NCBI GenBank assembly: GCA_030522415.1
Contig: CM060125.1
Coordinates: 29,162,167 to 29,226,166, forward strand
DNA length: 64,000 nt
Reading direction: 5' to 3'
From: Channallabes apus
Lineage: Eukaryota; Chordata; Actinopteri; Siluriformes; Clariidae
The notes beneath the pieces are model-generated. The model searched no databases. It had not been told where the DNA came from and saw only the letters and a list, made by a program, of their open reading frames with translations. Shown here one piece after another: positions 31,561-44,082 of this stretch (the first letter of the stretch is position 1; each line of letters starts with the position of its first letter). Both the position numbers and the translations under genes were made by a program.

Positions 31561-32001
31561 CCACGACTAATTTAGTGGAGAAAATTCTGAAAAATCCAGA
31601 TTTCAGATTTTTCGAAAGTCAACTTACGATTCAAGATGTGCTGTTATAAGAAAATTAAATCTAATACATATTTAATATCTGGTTTGTTGCATAATTTTGC
31701 ACTTATTAAAGTTTGAAAATAAAATTTCAACATCTCAATGAATACACAGATTGTTGTAACCTATTCAGTAATTAAGACCAAATAACAACTCAAAGAAAGA
31801 TACTAAAAAGTTTCTTACATGGAACATGTCGAAGAATTTCATGTTGGGAGCTTTTTATAAAAAAAAATGTATAAATTCAAGATGTGTTTGACTTATTGTA
31901 CTTTACATCAAATAATCACAAAAATAACTTTATAATAAATGTAATAGTTTTCACACCTAACTGATTTTTATTTAATCAGAACAACTTGTAAGAGAATGGA
32001 T

Positions 32002-32112
32002 TGGCATGCTGTCCAGGGTGTACCCTGCCTCGTGCCCTGGGATAGGCTCCAGGTCCCCGCGACCCTAAATACAGGATAAAGTGGTATAGAAGATGAATGA
32101 ATGAATGAATGA
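32002..32112 (+). mobile_element. SINE 3' fragment
   Basis: GTCCAGGGTGTACCCTGCCT, GGATAGGCTCCAGGTCCC, AAAGTGGTATAGAAGATGAA and a terminal (TGAA)n run. 5' truncated. Confidence 0.85.
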
Positions 32113-32283
32113 ACTTGTAAAAGAATGTCAAGAGCTGGAAGCCTTTTTAACATCGCAAATTTTCACGAGAGTTCGTCATATGCCATAAGATCAGTAGCAA
32201 ACATGGCAACATGGAAAACTTTATATGCTGGCAAGTAGTAATGGATTCAACGAAGATAAGGTGTAAAGTGGCATGAACACTTT

Positions 32284-32863
32284 TGGCGCTTTTCCACTGC
32301 ATAGTACGGCACGACACGGTTCAGTACAGCTCACTTTGGTTCGGCTCAGTTCGGCTCGGTTTGCGCTTCCACTGCAGTTTAGTAACGCTTTAGAGTGGGC
32401 GGGATTATTCACGTGGCGTTTTAGTCGCGGCGCCTCTACTGCCGTGACATCATCATAAACGCGCCACAAACAAACACACAACAATGGAGCATATCGACGG
32501 CATGGTGTTCTTCATTCTCGGCATGTGGATGTTTTTAACAGCGAGACGAAGGAGTTTGTTTCAAAAGAGGCTGATGGCAGCCAAGGAAAATTTTTGGTTA
32601 ATACAAAAAGGTGCGTCCGATCCTTCTCTGGCTGTTTCTAAATATAGCGGTTCTGTTGTGTCTCGTGTCGCAAGCTCAGTGACGCAGTAATGACGATTTT
32701 CTCCGGCCAATCAGTGACCAGCAGAGTTCGGCGCGCTTGGAAAATCGGCTGAGGTGGTACTAAAAAAAGGACCAGGTACCAGGTACTGTTCCCAGTGGAA
32801 AACCCCCTAAAAGTGAGCTGAACTGAACCGTGTCGTGCCGTACTATGCAGTGGAAAAGCGCCA
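32284..32863. mobile_element. MITE with long perfect inverted ends (PIF/Harbinger-like)
   Basis: Left end TGGCGCTTTTCCACTGCATA and its exact complement at the right end (32863). The inverted repeat runs for about 40 bp and includes AGTACGGCACGACACGGTTC. Flanked by TTT on both sides, compatible with a 3 bp target duplication. The interior carries a short frame (MEHIDGMVFFILGMWMF) I do not recognise. Fish Harbinger-type MITEs with a CTTTTCCACTG end are common; the class is inferred. Confidence 0.78.
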
Positions 32864-32869
32864 TTTTTA

Positions 32870-33755
32870 ATCAGAGTCGGGTTCACTTGATTGTCGTGAT
32901 CATGTGATTTTTAGGTGCTTTGCATACATTTACACTTGTTCCTTTGCAATATTGCCGGTTCTCGTGCAGCTTCTTTATTTAGCATTTTACAATCCCAAAA
33001 AGCATTTTATGTGTCCTAGTTCGCATACACGCCAAAGTCTCACGGGGTCCAGAAATTGGCAAAGGTACGCCAAAACACATCTTAAACCCTGCTTGCATGG
33101 ATGTATGTCCATCAGAGCTTCCATGTCTGTCTCTCCTGTCTGCAGGAACAGGAAGTGGAGACCTGTGAGGGGCCTCATAAAGTCGACTAATGGCCTGCTG
33201 AAGGCTCCGGTTGCTGAGGGCTTCTCTGGCAGGAATGTAGTTTAACACTGCGCTGCTCGGAGACTCCCATCCCTCCAAACTCCGTGTGTTTTGTGAGAAA
33301 CCACATCTCTGGGAATCTGCAGCACAGCTTTTCTTCAGGGGCGCTGTGGTTTACGCCGTCATTAAAAAGAGCTTAAGCGCTGTGTACCAGGGCCGATTAG
33401 GGAGAGGGGCATAATTACGAAGTCGGGACTCAGCGTATTTTAACTAATTGAAATGCACATCTGTATGGTGCGTGTGTGTATGTATGTGTGCATGCGTGTG
33501 TGAGAAAAGATCAGCTACAATACACAGACCACAGCATGGTTGAATTCTCCTCTCTTTGAAGGTGGTGATTAATTTGTATGCAGCTATGATACTAGTGCAC
33601 TTTATTCTAATGTGTTCAATCCAGAACAGGAAGTTTTGCCCATATTTGGAAAGTGTACAAATAATGCACAGGGTATGAGCGGAAATCAGGGACGGGTGAG
33701 TGGGTTATTGTGTCACTACAGTGTGAGCTTGATTGCACACTCATATCTTGAAGCA
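32870..33755. other. No gene; possible conserved segment
   Basis: 33320-33470 is repeat-poor, with GGGCATAATTACGAAGTCGG and TTTTAACTAATTGAAATGC. An acceptor-like CTCTCCTGTCTGCAG ends near 33145, but the frame after it (NRKWRPVRGLIKSTN...) has no family I recognise. Confidence 0.2.
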
Positions 33756-33760
33756 TGTAC

Positions 33761-33860
33761 ACACACACACACACACACACACATCTTTGTCTCAAAGTAA
33801 TAGTGCCAGAATTTTCGGGGAAAACCTCCAAATAGTTTCAACCTTAACTTCTGTCCACAG

Positions 33861-33899
<39 letters not shown>

Positions 33900-33952
33900 A
33901 CACACAATTATTTACAATTTGGCACAATTTATCTACACCTACAGTACAGTCC

Positions 33953-34031
<79 letters not shown>
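33761..34031. repeat. Compound microsatellite block
   Basis: (CA)n 33761-33783, (CT)n 33861-33886, (TA)n about 33955-34002 and (CA)n 34003-34031. A C-tract with (AC)n follows at about 34172-34202, and (AAAT)n at 34470-34491. Confidence 0.95.
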
Positions 34032-34035
<4 letters not shown>

Positions 34036-34203
34036 ATTAATAAACTCAAGGAAGTCCTTATAATAAAGCACAGGAATTGGACACGCACAGGTGTGAACAG
34101 CTAGAAATGTCCTCTTATCTCTTTAAAGAATCAGGTATATTTTGGGGGGTTTTTGGGGCTAAAAATGTTTCACCCCCCCCCCCCCCCCACACACACACAC
34201 ACC

Positions 34204-36255
34204 ACATATGGCACCTGGCCCCCTAACCAGCATCCCACCTCACATACACACGCACACCTAGGTTATAATGCTCCTTCCCATCAAATCTTTCTTAGTGTTG
34301 TAACACCAGCTCAAGGACATGACTCAGGGTGTGAATATTTATACACAGGGATGAGAAATGCAGGAACTGAAATAGAACGACAGTCACCTTTCATATCTCG
34401 AACTCAATTTAGCTGCAATTACACAACTGAGAGAAAAAGTTTGCCACCAGCGTTTGACTCCTTGGTAACAAATAAATAAATAAATAAATAATTAAATGTC
34501 TCCAATAGTTTATCTATAACACAAAGTTCCTTTAATCCTGAATTCATTCGGCGCAGTCTGGATCTCAGTCGGCTCAAAAGACCTACAGTATGTTAGTTTA
34601 AAGAACCTAGCATTGAACTTGATGATGGAGGCGACATCAACAAAAATCTCACTGATTTGTTTATTAGGCTGGAACTATACTAAAACAATACATGATTTCC
34701 CTCTACATTTGGAATTAATTCTTGAAAGTTTATACAAATGTACCTATTTTTATTATGATTTTGCTACGAAATAATCAGTTAATTCCAGCAAAAAAATTCA
34801 TAAATTAGGTTTTATTAAGTTTATGATTGAATGTTACTAAAACACACACATACACACACACACACACAGGGATACACACATGGCACAGCTGGTAAAGTCA
34901 AGTGCAGCTTCCACTATTTACGATCTTAACAGTAAGTCATTTTCTTCGCTGAGTTTCAGCTGTCGCAAAAAGTCATAATGAAAAAAAAAAAAAGAATTAA
35001 AAAAAACCCACCGTCGCAGATGTTCATGTTCAGATCTGTCAGAGTTTCACAACAGGGGCTTTCCCTGAATAACAGGAAGTTCCCTTGCCATCTTGATCCA
35101 TGTCTATTGACAGAATTCCTTCTTATATGACTAAATGTTTGAGATTTTGTATTAAGAAACATAACAGTGTTTGTCGGTTTATTTATCCGAATATGATTTG
35201 GAATTTCGACTTTTAGCTCGAGAAGTAATTGAGAACGTCACTCATACTAAGTGACACAGACAGAAACTCTTCCACAGGTTACGGGGTTTGTGCCAACCTA
35301 CAAGCTCTGACTCAAATATCAGTCACAAAGGGGCTTTTTTTTTAAACTACCTAATAATACAGTGAACTGCCAGTGAGACCCAGAACAGCTCAAGTCTTTC
35401 TAAGCCTGCATAAAAAATTAGCTACAGCGTTTAGTGACTCACTACAACTGTGACCTTTCTCATTGCAAAAGAGGGAAAAAACAGCGATGCCCGCTAACCG
35501 CGATGCCAAACATAATGGTGGTTTTGCTTTCAGAAATCGAAGGTGGGGGCTGGCACTATGAAATTTTTGTCACGAGCCCCTTTTACATTTCAGTCATACA
35601 CCACTACAGTGCTGCGACCTGGATTCGGATTGGTCGAAGGGGTGTTGATGAATTCTCTGTAACAGCAGTTCTGAGAACTGTTATATTGATGTGTTGTTAC
35701 CGTTTCTATAGTAATCATTGTACATCCTCGTTTCTATAGTAACACATCACTAACAAGGATTTCATTTATTTTCGGTTGCGAAACATAACTACGTATATTG
35801 ATTATTTTCTTATAACAGCACAACAAAGGAGTGTTTTATTCCTTTAATTATTTGCATGATATTTATTTTTATGAGCCAAGCCACGAGTATTGGCTAATTT
35901 TTAAAAAGTGAGAAAATGTTTGCATCCCCTTTGGTTAACATTAGTAACATTAATTCATAATTTATATTAAAATAAATAAATAAATGTTAAAAACAAGACA
36001 AATCTCTTGTTCCATTAATAAGCTCATTCTCGTTCCCAATAATTCCAGTTATTACATAAATTACAGAAATAGATTACATTTCAAGTATTTAAATATCATA
36101 ATCTATTTGACAATTTTTTTTTTACTTGTCATTGAGAGGGAACCTAAAAACATAAAATACATTTTTTTTTTAATTCTCTCTCTAGTTTTAAAGCTTCATC
36201 AATTTAACCATTTTATATTTTAACACCATTAAACATACAGATTAAATCTAATTAG
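34204..36255. other. No gene seen; AT-rich
   Basis: Anonymous DNA with short A/T tracts and a weak (AC)n at 34843-34868. Open frames here are short and low in complexity. Confidence 0.3.
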
Positions 36256-36480
36256 TTTGACCTGAGTGCAGATGCTAATAGGTTGCTTTCCCCTCCCCGA
36301 AGCTCTTTCATCTCTCCACATCACTTTGCATTCTCTACTGTGTGACATCACTGAAATCCTTATCGTCCCTGCACTCTGATTGGCTGAACTCTGGGAATTT
36401 GCTGATCAGGTTCAAAGATCACGATGTGATAGCAGCGGCTGACATCATTCACTGGAACTTTTCCAGTCAATGTGAACTAA
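36256..36480. other. Candidate conserved non-coding segment
   Basis: Repeat-poor, with AGATGCTAATAGGTTGC, TGTGTGACATCACTGAAATC, a CCAAT-box complement (TGATTGGCT) and TTCAAAGATCACGATGTGAT. The (CA)n at 36529-36559 follows. Confidence 0.22.
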
Positions 36481-36559
36481 ATGACTGACTAACTGGGTGC
36501 AACCACAAGCACGCACATACTGTGCACATGCACACACACGCGCGCACACACACACACAC

Positions 36560-38206
36560 CTCATTTGTCCAGATATTGTGTCATATAGTTATAGAAACTA
36601 AGTGCAAGATTTAGCATTTGGTACAAAATAAAATGTGTCTCAGTTCATATAGAAAGTAAAAAAAAAAAAAACCCCACCATAAATTAGTAAGCATGAGTCA
36701 CTTTTAGTCTAAAGTTGTATGAAATTAACTTAACATCTTTAATATAAATACCTTATGAATTAAATTAACATTAATTCTACTTAATTTTCAACAATACAAA
36801 AATAACCTTCCCACTATGTTTGAAAAACAAACAAAGTTACGATTAAAACCTCATATCTAGTGCTGAAGAATATTATACTTATTATTATTAATAACAAAAA
36901 GCTGTGAAAATAGAAGCTAACACATAGTAATTCAACCTTGAATGTGTTACATGCTTAACTGGCTAGCTAGTACGTTATGTTACATTAGCTAGCTAACTAC
37001 TAACAATAACAAGACTAAAAATGTCAACTGGAATAACTCAAAGAACATATTACAAACGTCAATTAGCTAGTATAACTTAAAAACATAATTCACCTAAGCT
37101 AGTAGAATATCAATTATTATCTTAAATTAGCGACCTAGCAAACTAACAACATTAATCAAGGAACTAGGCTTCAGTATTAATTAGCAGCTAACTTAATTCA
37201 GCTCAAATATGTGATGAGATACAGTAATTAGCTAGCTAGCTAACAAAATTATCTAGGCTAAAATAGTGACAGTAGTTAGCTAGTGAAGTTCAGGAGTTCA
37301 GGAGTTAATATAAGACTGATTAAGTAACTGCTACTGTATTTTAGCATTCTGCTAAGAAAGTAGCCTATCATTCAGTGATGTCATGATAGGCTAAACGTTC
37401 TCAGGTTCCCTCATTCGCTGTTACTCTTTAGAGCCCCAAGGCTTGAGAGGTTTGCAAAATCGACAGAGAGAGAAGAAAAACAGAGAGAGAGAGAGAACAG
37501 AATGATGGCGCGAGAGCAAAAACGACTGTCCTGATTGATTTAAGCCTGGCTGTGTGTTGATCTTTACCGCTGGCTGAAATGGAAGTGTGGAAGAATAAGC
37601 TAGTATGGGAGGGAAAAAAGGGGGGGTGGGGTGGGAGGGAGTGGGAGACCCTAACTACGTTTACTTGTTCTGTCTGAGCCCCTTTTTCCTCCCTGCTCCG
37701 TCTGTCCCAGAGAAGAAATTAAAGTGTGTGTAACATAAACCTGCGTCTGTCATGCTGTGAATTCCTTCCAGGGTGACAACGCTCCAAATCAAACATCACC
37801 CCGAGGTAAAACCGCATCTCTCTCTCTCTCTCTCTAGCACTCATTCTCTCTTTCAGTCTTTCTGCTTCTAATGGCTTAAGTCAGATGCTCTGGGAAACGG
37901 GCTAGCTAAGTGATGCTAACACTAAGCTAACTCCAGGGTTGCCCAAATCCTAAACACCTGTTTAATAAAAGTAGGAGCAGTTTGTCTGGAGATTATCAAG
38001 TGGTTATATGAATATTTAACATGCACAATGTTTTTAACAGTACCCAGAAACCAGGCATGTGGGGCGACAGAAAATTTATTTAATTCTGTAACCGTAACAA
38101 AGCAAAGGGTGCCAGTATGTTAATCTCAGAAGATTTTCTTTTGTAGATCAAAAAATAAAAAACTGCGGAGAAAATTAACTAATCAGACTGATCTGGTAAC
38201 ATTCGA
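36560..38206. other. No gene; TAGC-rich patch
   Basis: 36955-37310 is rich in GCTAGCTAAC/TAGCTAGC text, a degenerate tetranucleotide. 37440-37500 is GA-rich; 37535-37800 is ordinary complex DNA; a short (CT)n lies at 37820-37837. There is no coding signal. Confidence 0.35.
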
Positions 38207-38300
38207 CGGATTCGCACCCCATCCAGGGTTGCCCTTATTGGGATAGGCTAAAGGCTCCCCTGCATACAAGATAAAGCGGTTTAGATAATGAGTGAGTGGG
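38207..38300 (+). mobile_element. SINE 3' fragment
   Basis: CACCCCATCCAGGGTTGCCC, TTGGGATAGGCTAAAGGCTC, AAGATAAAGCGGTTTAGATA, GAGTGAGTGGG; a diverged tail of the 8627 family. Confidence 0.75.
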
Positions 38301-38332
38301 ATTCAAGCAATCTGTATTTTAGATGCTTGGAA

Positions 38333-39160
38333 ACTGGTCAGTTAGGCTGATTCTACATGGTCATGCTGAATCTACAGGTAGGTGGTCATGGTGGTTCTAT
38401 ATGGTCAGGGTGGTTCTAGGTCGCCATGGTGGGTCTAGGTAATCAGGGTGGTTCTAAATGGTTAAGCTGGATCTAGGAGGTCAAGGTGGTTGTAGATGGT
38501 CAGGCTGGTTCTAGCAGATCAGACTGATTCTACATGGTCAAGCTGCATCTAGGTGGTCAGAGTGGTTTTAGGTGGTCAAGCAATTTCTAGGAGGTCAGGC
38601 TGGGTCTAGCTGATCAGGCTGATACTACATGGTCAAGCTAGACCCAGAAGGGCAGAGTGTTTCTAGCAGATCAAGCTGGATCTTAGTGTTTAGGGGTTTC
38701 TAGGTGGTCAGGGTAGATCTAGGTGGTCAGGCTGCTTCTAGCTGATCAAGCTCATTCTAGGTGGTAAAGATGGTTCTAGGTGGACAAGCTAATTATACAT
38801 GGTACTGTAAAACTGGATCTAGGGTGGTTCTTAGTGGTGAAGCTAAATTTAGCATTCCAGGGTGGTTCTAGGGTGTCAACCTGGATCTTTGTGGTGATGG
38901 TAGTTCTAACTGATCAGGCTGATTCTAGGGAGTCAGGGTGGTTCTAGCAGATGCTACCTGATGCTAGCTCTCGGTTCTCAATGTAGTTTTAGATAATCAA
39001 GCTGGATCTATGTGGTGATTTTGGGACTAGCTGGTTTGCCTGCTCCTATGTGGCAAGGCTGTTTCTAAATTATTACCCTGGCTGGCCAGATGGTATTAAA
39101 AGAACTTTAGACACTTACAGACAGTTTGCCACTGGCAACACTGGTTCTAGAAGATCAGAC
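38333..39160. repeat. Degenerate ~20 bp minisatellite
   Basis: About 40 units of a ~20 bp motif near GGTCAGGCTGGTTCTAGGT, alternating GGTGGTTCTAG with GCTGGATCTAG and GCTGATTCTACAT forms. Units are diverged, and the array has no frame and no transposon ends. It begins 30 bp after a SINE tail. Confidence 0.9.
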
Positions 39161-39179
39161 AGGTCATTTTGATGTCTTT

Positions 39180-39700
39180 GAAATGGTGTCAGACACTTAC
39201 CGTGTGAAGCTAGCTGTTCAGGCTTTCAGTTTTTGCTATTCCTCAGGATGCTGTCTATAGAATGGGCTGGTTCAATCCACACGTCCAAGGGGATATTATT
39301 TTTCTGCTCTAATGCATCTGATCCATCCCATGAATGCCCTAATAAAGTCTTGATGAGCTAAATTAGATGTGTTAGAGCAGTGAAAGCAATATATTCTGAG
39401 AAACTATGCTCAGAGGTAATCATTTGGGCAAATTTGAAGGCAGTCGTGCATATATCCTACCCAGTAAATGCAGGCTCATAACTAGGTAATCAATTTAAAG
39501 GCTTACTTTTGTCTTACTGGAAACGTATTATAAGAAACGTCATACTTGTCAGATGTGCTCACTCCATAAACAGGGTAAACAAAATGGAATCAAACTTCCT
39601 TTGGTTAAAGCCTTAGGTTATCTTTGAAGCCGGAAGTATGTTTAGTGGTCAAGCCACACACCATCTTACGCAACCATTCGTACACACACTAGCTCACCTG
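39180..39700. other. No feature seen
   Basis: Anonymous DNA between the minisatellite and a Tc1 fragment. Confidence 0.3.
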
Positions 39701-39719
39701 AGGTTTCTGTTTACTTACA

Positions 39720-39975
39720 ACCTTGCTAAAATATGATGGCACTGCACACCCAATGACCACAGTGAAGCATGGTGGTGGTAGAATCACACTGAGAGTTGCC
39801 CTTGCTTTCTGGGTTGCTTCTTTGGCTTATGATTCATGGCATGTGATTCCAGTTAAGATGGTTTTAGTTCCAGGTAATAGTGCTACAAAAAGGGTGGAAA
39901 GACAAGACAAGGCTGATGCAAGCCACTTATACATCTTTTGGAAAGAGGCCATTGCAAATATTGCACAGTTACATT
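39720..39975 (+). mobile_element. Tc1 transposase fragment
   Basis: An 84-codon open frame beginning with residues resembling the Tc1 glycine box (PMTTVKHGGGRITLRVA). The rest is diverged and no ends are seen. Confidence 0.45.
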
Positions 39976-40167
39976 AGTGACAGTTTTATCTGCATTGTCA
40001 GATTTATAAATAATTGTGTTTTAGTTAACAGTGTTAGAGTATTTCGCATTTGATCCATAACAGCAAACAAGAGCAGTCTGGCACGACCTGCCTGATTCCA
40101 TACGAACATGGAAGTGTGTTTTCAAATGGGTAGTCAGCTGTTGTCTTTCCTTGCGGGTTATCTCAAG

Positions 40168-40169
<2 letters not shown>

Positions 40170-40219
<50 letters not shown>

Positions 40220-40223
40220 GTGT
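40170..40223. repeat. (TG)n microsatellite
   Basis: About 26 TG units with one GC interruption. Confidence 0.95.
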
Positions 40224-40224
40224 C

Positions 40225-41165
40225 ACTAAGTCTCCTGATAGCAGATACTTGAGACGCTGAGATGAATTTAAAGTAGAAGATGTATCACTGCCTCACCAGA
40301 TAACCCTGAATGCTCAGTCAACCACAGTCACAACAAAAAGCTGAAAGAATGTGTGTCATGCATATACACAGACACAAACACACAAAAATCCCACATGTAG
40401 CAAGTAGCAAAAATGAATCATGCTGTTGCTGCTTCTGCTCGACCTCTCAGACACGTTTACGTTCTTGCCTTTGGCTTGAATTGAATTTGGCTAAAGGTGT
40501 ATCCAGACTTCTCTGTAAATTTTATATATAAAAAAAGAAAGAAAGACGTTGACAGCGAAATATGTTTACAGATATTGGCAGATTTCTTGACTTTGTCTTT
40601 GTAAACAGCTGTCTGTGTGCGTAGCTTGACCGCAATCGGTATTTTTTTATTTTTATTTGGACAATTCAATCCATTACAATTTATTATAAAATGTCATATA
40701 AAGCCTTAAGCATTTTCCAGGACAAAGATCCATACTCGACCGCTCCTGACCCGTGAGGCTTCATCTGGCTGGTTTCTGGTTTTGGACACACACACTGTTA
40801 TTTGCAGCTAATTATCCTCAAATCCCACAGGACCAATTTGCATCCACGCATCATGATCTTGTTTTACCCTGACGACCTCAGGAATCTCATTAATGCATCA
40901 TCGAACCTGAACGGATAACTTTCGGGCATCGCCAGCATATCTGTGTCCATGGGGTTTTCACCTCCAGCCCATATATAGGTCTCTTTGTCTGTGTGTGTGT
41001 GTGAGCAAGTTTCAGAAAAGCACATCATCGACAACCTTGCCCCTATTTTTACAAACAACATTTTGTCATTTGTAATTTGGGAATTTTGGGGTTTAATTTT
41101 AGCTGGTCGTCTTTGTGCTCAGTTTAAAGGCCATCGCATATACGCATATACTAACACTTACTGTA
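40225..41165. other. No feature seen
   Basis: Anonymous DNA with short A-tracts. No mobile-element ends. Confidence 0.3.
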
Positions 41166-41166
41166 C

Positions 41167-41170
<4 letters not shown>

Positions 41171-41215
<45 letters not shown>

Positions 41216-41266
41216 GACTCCAGGTCCCCCGCGACACAGGATTAAGCGGTATAGAAATTGAATGAA

Positions 41267-41326
<60 letters not shown>
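41171..41326. repeat. (CA)n(TA)n, SINE tail, (TA)n composite
   Basis: (CA)n(TA)n to 41213, then only the last ~55 bp of the tRNA-headed SINE (CTCCAGGTCCCCCGCGACAC, GGATTAAGCGGTATAGAAAT, GAATGAAT), then (TA)29 to 41326. Confidence 0.85.
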
Positions 41327-41329
<3 letters not shown>

Positions 41330-41568
41330 GAACCTTGGATTAATTCGTTCCGGAAGCGGGATCGTATTCCAAAACACTCGTAAACCAAATCGAATTTTCT
41401 CATGAGAAATAATGGATACTCAAATTATTCGTTCCACAGACCAAGAAAATAAATACATTAAAATAATTAACACAAAATATGAAGTAAAAATAAAACAAAT
41501 TAACCTGCACTTTATCTTAAAAAGAAAAGTTTAAATAAATCCCAACAGTTTCTGTTTATGTGCGCATG

Positions 41569-41639
<71 letters not shown>

Positions 41640-41651
41640 GCTAGATACATG

Positions 41652-41703
<52 letters not shown>

Positions 41704-41800
41704 GCTAGATACATGATACTCGGTACTCATAAACCAAGACTTGTTCATTTTCCAAGTCAAAATTTATTAAAAATCTTGCGGTAAAGTCGAGGTTTCACTG
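41325..41800. mobile_element. Mariner-type MITE with internal TG arrays
   Basis: Left end AGTGGAACCTTGGATTAATT, right end GTCGAGGTTTCACTG before TA at 41801. Inside are two (TG)n arrays (about 41571-41637 and 41658-41700), each followed by AAGCTAGATACATGATACT, a local duplication. No transposase. Confidence 0.7.
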
Positions 41801-41825
41801 TATATTTATATATATAATTTATATA

Positions 41826-42378
41826 CACTACCGTTCAAAAGTTTTAGATCACTTTCTAACTCCATGATGGTTCCTGATGTTTATTTCTTTCTACATTGTA
41901 AAGTTTTGCTGAAGGCGTCCAAAAACTGCATGAATCTCCTTTGAACAGTTGATATTGAGATGTTTCTGCTACTTCTGCTCTGTAAAGACTTCATAACGCC
42001 TCTAATCTGAGCTGCTGTTAATTGGTCATTTTTAGGCTGATAACTCTAAATGAACTTCTGGTCTGCAACAGAGGGAGGTTTTGGTCTCGTCCTCCTGGGA
42101 CGGCCTTCATGAGAGACAGTTTCATTATGGTGCTGGACGGATTTTGCAGATGCACTTGACACAATACTGTTCTTGCAGGAACTATTACAGAAAGGCCGAC
42201 CTCTGTGTCTTACAATAACAACTAACTGGTGTTTTTCTTGTTGTTACGTAATTACCTAATTCCATATGTGTTATTTTATAGTTTTGAAATCCCCAGTATT
42301 GTTGTAGAATGTAGAAAATAAATCACTAAACAAAAACAAAGAAATTTGCAAGTGACCCCAAACTTTTGAACGGTAGTT
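41826..42378 (-). mobile_element. Internally deleted Tc1-like element
   Basis: Ends CACTACCGTTCAAAAGTTTT and ...AACTTTTGAACGGTAGTT, each flanked by TA. The 553 bp element keeps decayed transposase text on the minus strand. It lies 25 bp from the preceding MITE. Confidence 0.82.
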
Positions 42379-42715
42379 TATATACACACTGTTTATAGAA
42401 CTGAGGACTTCTAATGTTTTTGTGGAAACGAGTCTTCATAATGCTTGCAATTCAGAGCTGATAGAACATGCATTTAATCTGGTTCCTAAAAACACCTGTG
42501 TCAAGTTGTACGCAGGTCAGATGGTCCGCTGTGGAGAGCCCGTGACGGGAGCAGACAAAAGCCAAACAACACCAGGAGCATTCTTTTGACAAAAATATGT
42601 AAACAGTTTAGTCATATTTTAGTCATTTGGCTATTGTTAGTTTTGATCATTACTTTGAAGTGTATCACTTTGATCGCCTAAAAATCCTTGTGCAAATCCC
42701 TGTGGAAACTGTTGT
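42379..42715. other. No feature seen
   Basis: Anonymous DNA. Confidence 0.3.
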
Positions 42716-42719
42716 CTCT

Positions 42720-42915
42720 CGTAGTAAAAACAAGGCGTGGCCCCAGTGTCCGTTCAGCCCACTAAAGGAGGCGTGACCTATGGATTTGTTTGTTACAGTA
42801 ACCAAAGGTGTGGCATCTATTCCTGTCAACCCAAGTAAAAATGGGTGTTGTCTCCATATTTTAGTCCTAAAAAACAAAAGGGTGTGTGCAAAAACTAAGG
42901 GGCGTGGCATCTTTG
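42720..42915. repeat. Degenerate ~40 bp tandem repeat
   Basis: Five or six spaced occurrences of AAGG(C/T)GTGGC-like text (near 42733, 42767, 42805, 42840, 42880 and 42899), separated by similar CA/AAG-rich text. Confidence 0.45.
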
Positions 42916-43033
42916 TTTTGCAAAGCTAACAAGTTCTGATTGTATTGCAGCAAAAATGTAATTTTGTATGCTTTTATGATTTCGCCTCATTTTAACACAA
43001 TCCTATCTTGATGAAGTCCAGCAATAAAAGGAA

Positions 43034-43035
<2 letters not shown>

Positions 43036-43089
<54 letters not shown>
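43036..43089. repeat. (TG)n microsatellite
   Basis: About 27 TG units. Confidence 0.97.
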
Positions 43090-43092
<3 letters not shown>

Positions 43093-44080
43093 CAAGCCTG
43101 TTGAAAAAAAAACTAATTGATTGCACTTCTGTTCGAGCCAAATCCATCAGACGATCTGAAGAAGCTCCAAATAGTCTTCCTAAATAAAGTGAAAACAGCT
43201 ATAAGCAACACGCTGCACAGAGGGTAAACCGGGGTCTGCCAAAGGTGACAGGGTTTTTTTTTGTTGTTTTTATTCTGTCAATAAGGAATTTAAAATCGCA
43301 TACAGAGAGAAACCAGACGCAGCTCGAGAGAGTAAGATGAAACCCAGTTGAGGATGAGCGCTGGACATCGTTCATGAACCCAGTGAGACCAACAGAACTT
43401 GGATTACGTGATTATTTTAATCATAGATGCCAAAGAACCTTTTGATATTATTTATTATTAGAATAAAAAAATTTTTTTTTTACACATTTATTTAAAGATG
43501 TATTTGCACTAAATGTATTTTTATAAAATATTTTTTACAAAACCTTAGTCTTGTTTATAGAATTTAAAATCTATTTCTACATTATTTAAAAATGTGTGAA
43601 GACCTTAAACTTCTTTTTTTTTGTATTATTTATTTATTTTTTTAAATACAATAAATGATACATAAGGCATCTTTGTAAAGCTGACAAGTCGATGGATGTC
43701 CTTAAAAAAGCTTTCACATTAACACATATCATTGAAAGGTCAAGTTTTACATTATTTCAATTAGATTGCTTTCTTTCATTACACACATTTTATATCCAGC
43801 CTTTTCAATAAAATTTTTTTAATGCAAATCATTGAATTCTGGCTAACAAATCATCCTGGGGGTCAGTAGTGTAGATAACATTAATAAAGTCGCTGACTGT
43901 CAAGTTTCCATGGCAACCTGTTGAATGTTCCGCTTAGTTATCTGAGATGTTTAAGCCGTATGTTAAAACTCTACGCAGTTGTCTTGATCATATCATGATC
44001 CGCTACACACTATTTACTGTTACTGCAGAAACGATAACGCTTCAACAGAGCGTCACACCAAACAGCTCCTTTTCTCCTGT
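43090..44080. other. No gene; AT-rich
   Basis: 43430-43690 is very AT-rich. It contains one RFX-type site at 43904. Confidence 0.3.
43904..43917. promoter_or_regulatory. RFX X-box-like site
   Basis: GTTTCCATGGCAAC matches the RFX X-box form GTNRCC(N0-3)RGYAAC closely. A perfect relative lies at 61027. It is a motif match only. Confidence 0.3.
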
Positions 44081-44082
44081 AG

